This document shows, piece by piece, positions 46,452 to 46,620 of a stretch of 46,620 nt of DNA. The stretch covers positions 1 to 46,620 of the forward strand of contig JADGQI010000049.1 of the NCBI GenBank assembly GCA_017881905.1, in the 5' to 3' direction. The DNA is from Chloroflexota bacterium. Lineage in GTDB: Bacteria; Chloroflexota; Limnocylindria; Limnocylindrales; CSP1-4. The translations under genes were made by a program, and so were the position numbers. Numbering within the stretch: the first letter of the stretch is position 1; each line of letters opens with the position of its first letter. The notes under the pieces were generated by a model, which made no database searches, was not told where the DNA came from, and was given only the letters and a program-made list of their open reading frames with translations.

Positions 46452-46620
46452 TTGGCAGAAGTCCGAGTGGGTGAGAACGAGACCTTCGAGAGTGCCCTCC
46501 GCCGCTTCAACAAGAAGATCCAGCAGAGCGGGATCCTCGCCGAGGCTCGCCGTCGCGAGCACTACGAGAAGCCGAGCGTGAAGCGCAAGCGCAAGGAAGC
46601 CAAGCGCAAGAAGGCCGCCC
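46452..46620 (+). CDS. rpsU: 30S ribosomal protein S21 (partial, runs off the window)
   Basis: From TTG 46452, with GGGGAGG 11 nt upstream, the frame gives [21 protein letters not shown], then [20 protein letters not shown] and a Lys/Arg-rich [11 protein letters not shown] end. This is ribosomal protein S21, which binds near the 3' end of 16S rRNA and helps translation initiation. 56 codons are visible and the stop is beyond the window. In Bacillus, rpsU also closes the rpsT-to-rpsU cluster. Confidence 0.92.
   Translation, partial: MAEVRVGENETFESALRRFNKKIQQSGILAEARRREHYEKPSVKRKRKEAKRKKAA

Overview
The window is a compact, very GC-rich bacterial chromosome segment with many GTG and TTG starts, four-base start/stop overlaps and short intergenic gaps. 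My best guess, from gene content and general resemblance only, is an uncultured Chloroflexota lineage (Limnocylindria/Ellin6529-like). I see no phage, plasmid, IS element or CRISPR array, and codon style looks uniform throughout.

Bases 1-4500 hold a secreted lipoprotein of the glutamic peptidase G1 family, two tRNA-Ala genes on the minus strand (anticodons GGC and CGC), an N-acyl-D-amino-acid deacylase, a YgjP-type metallopeptidase and a membrane protein that looks like three tandem ATP-synthase-c-like hairpins without proton-binding carboxylates. Bases 4580-14180 hold a split SOS mutagenesis regulon. The imuA-imuB-small-gene operon and dnaE2 each sit behind an almost identical LexA-type operator, GATAGAAC-N4-GTTCTATC. 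Between them lie a 38-residue membrane microprotein, a lipoprotein and a GH18 glycosidase-like protein, all on the minus strand. The DnaE2 polymerase is enlarged by about 200 residues between its catalytic aspartates.

Bases 14170-24160 carry a membrane protein, a 1161-residue surface protein (lamin-tail domain plus several OB-like domains and Pro/Thr/Ser linkers), uridine phosphorylase, a 46-residue DUF5679-like protein and a glycolytic run gap-pgk-eno coupled to a membrane protein. Bases 24210-46620 follow the ancient order also known from Bacillus: rpsT, lepA, hemW, hrcA-grpE-dnaK, dnaJ, prmA, HIT gene, rpsU. Additional genes are interspersed: an EamA transporter, an ArsR/SRPBCC pair, a CPBP-like protein, a two-permease ABC exporter, a family-5 uracil-DNA glycosylase, an NfeD/SPFH pair, a lipoprotein, an acyl-CoA synthetase and an alpha/beta hydrolase. 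A perfect CIRCE element controls hrcA-grpE-dnaK; dnaJ has its own promoter without CIRCE.

Several genes have a TANNNT -10 hexamer only 6-10 nt before the start codon, which predicts leaderless mRNAs. The most notable points are the paired SOS operators with a DUF6504-like third gene, the expanded DnaE2, the triple proteolipid-like protein, the histone-H1-like tail on ribosomal protein S20 and the leaderless promoter pattern. All homology statements come from reading motifs by eye; no database search was run.
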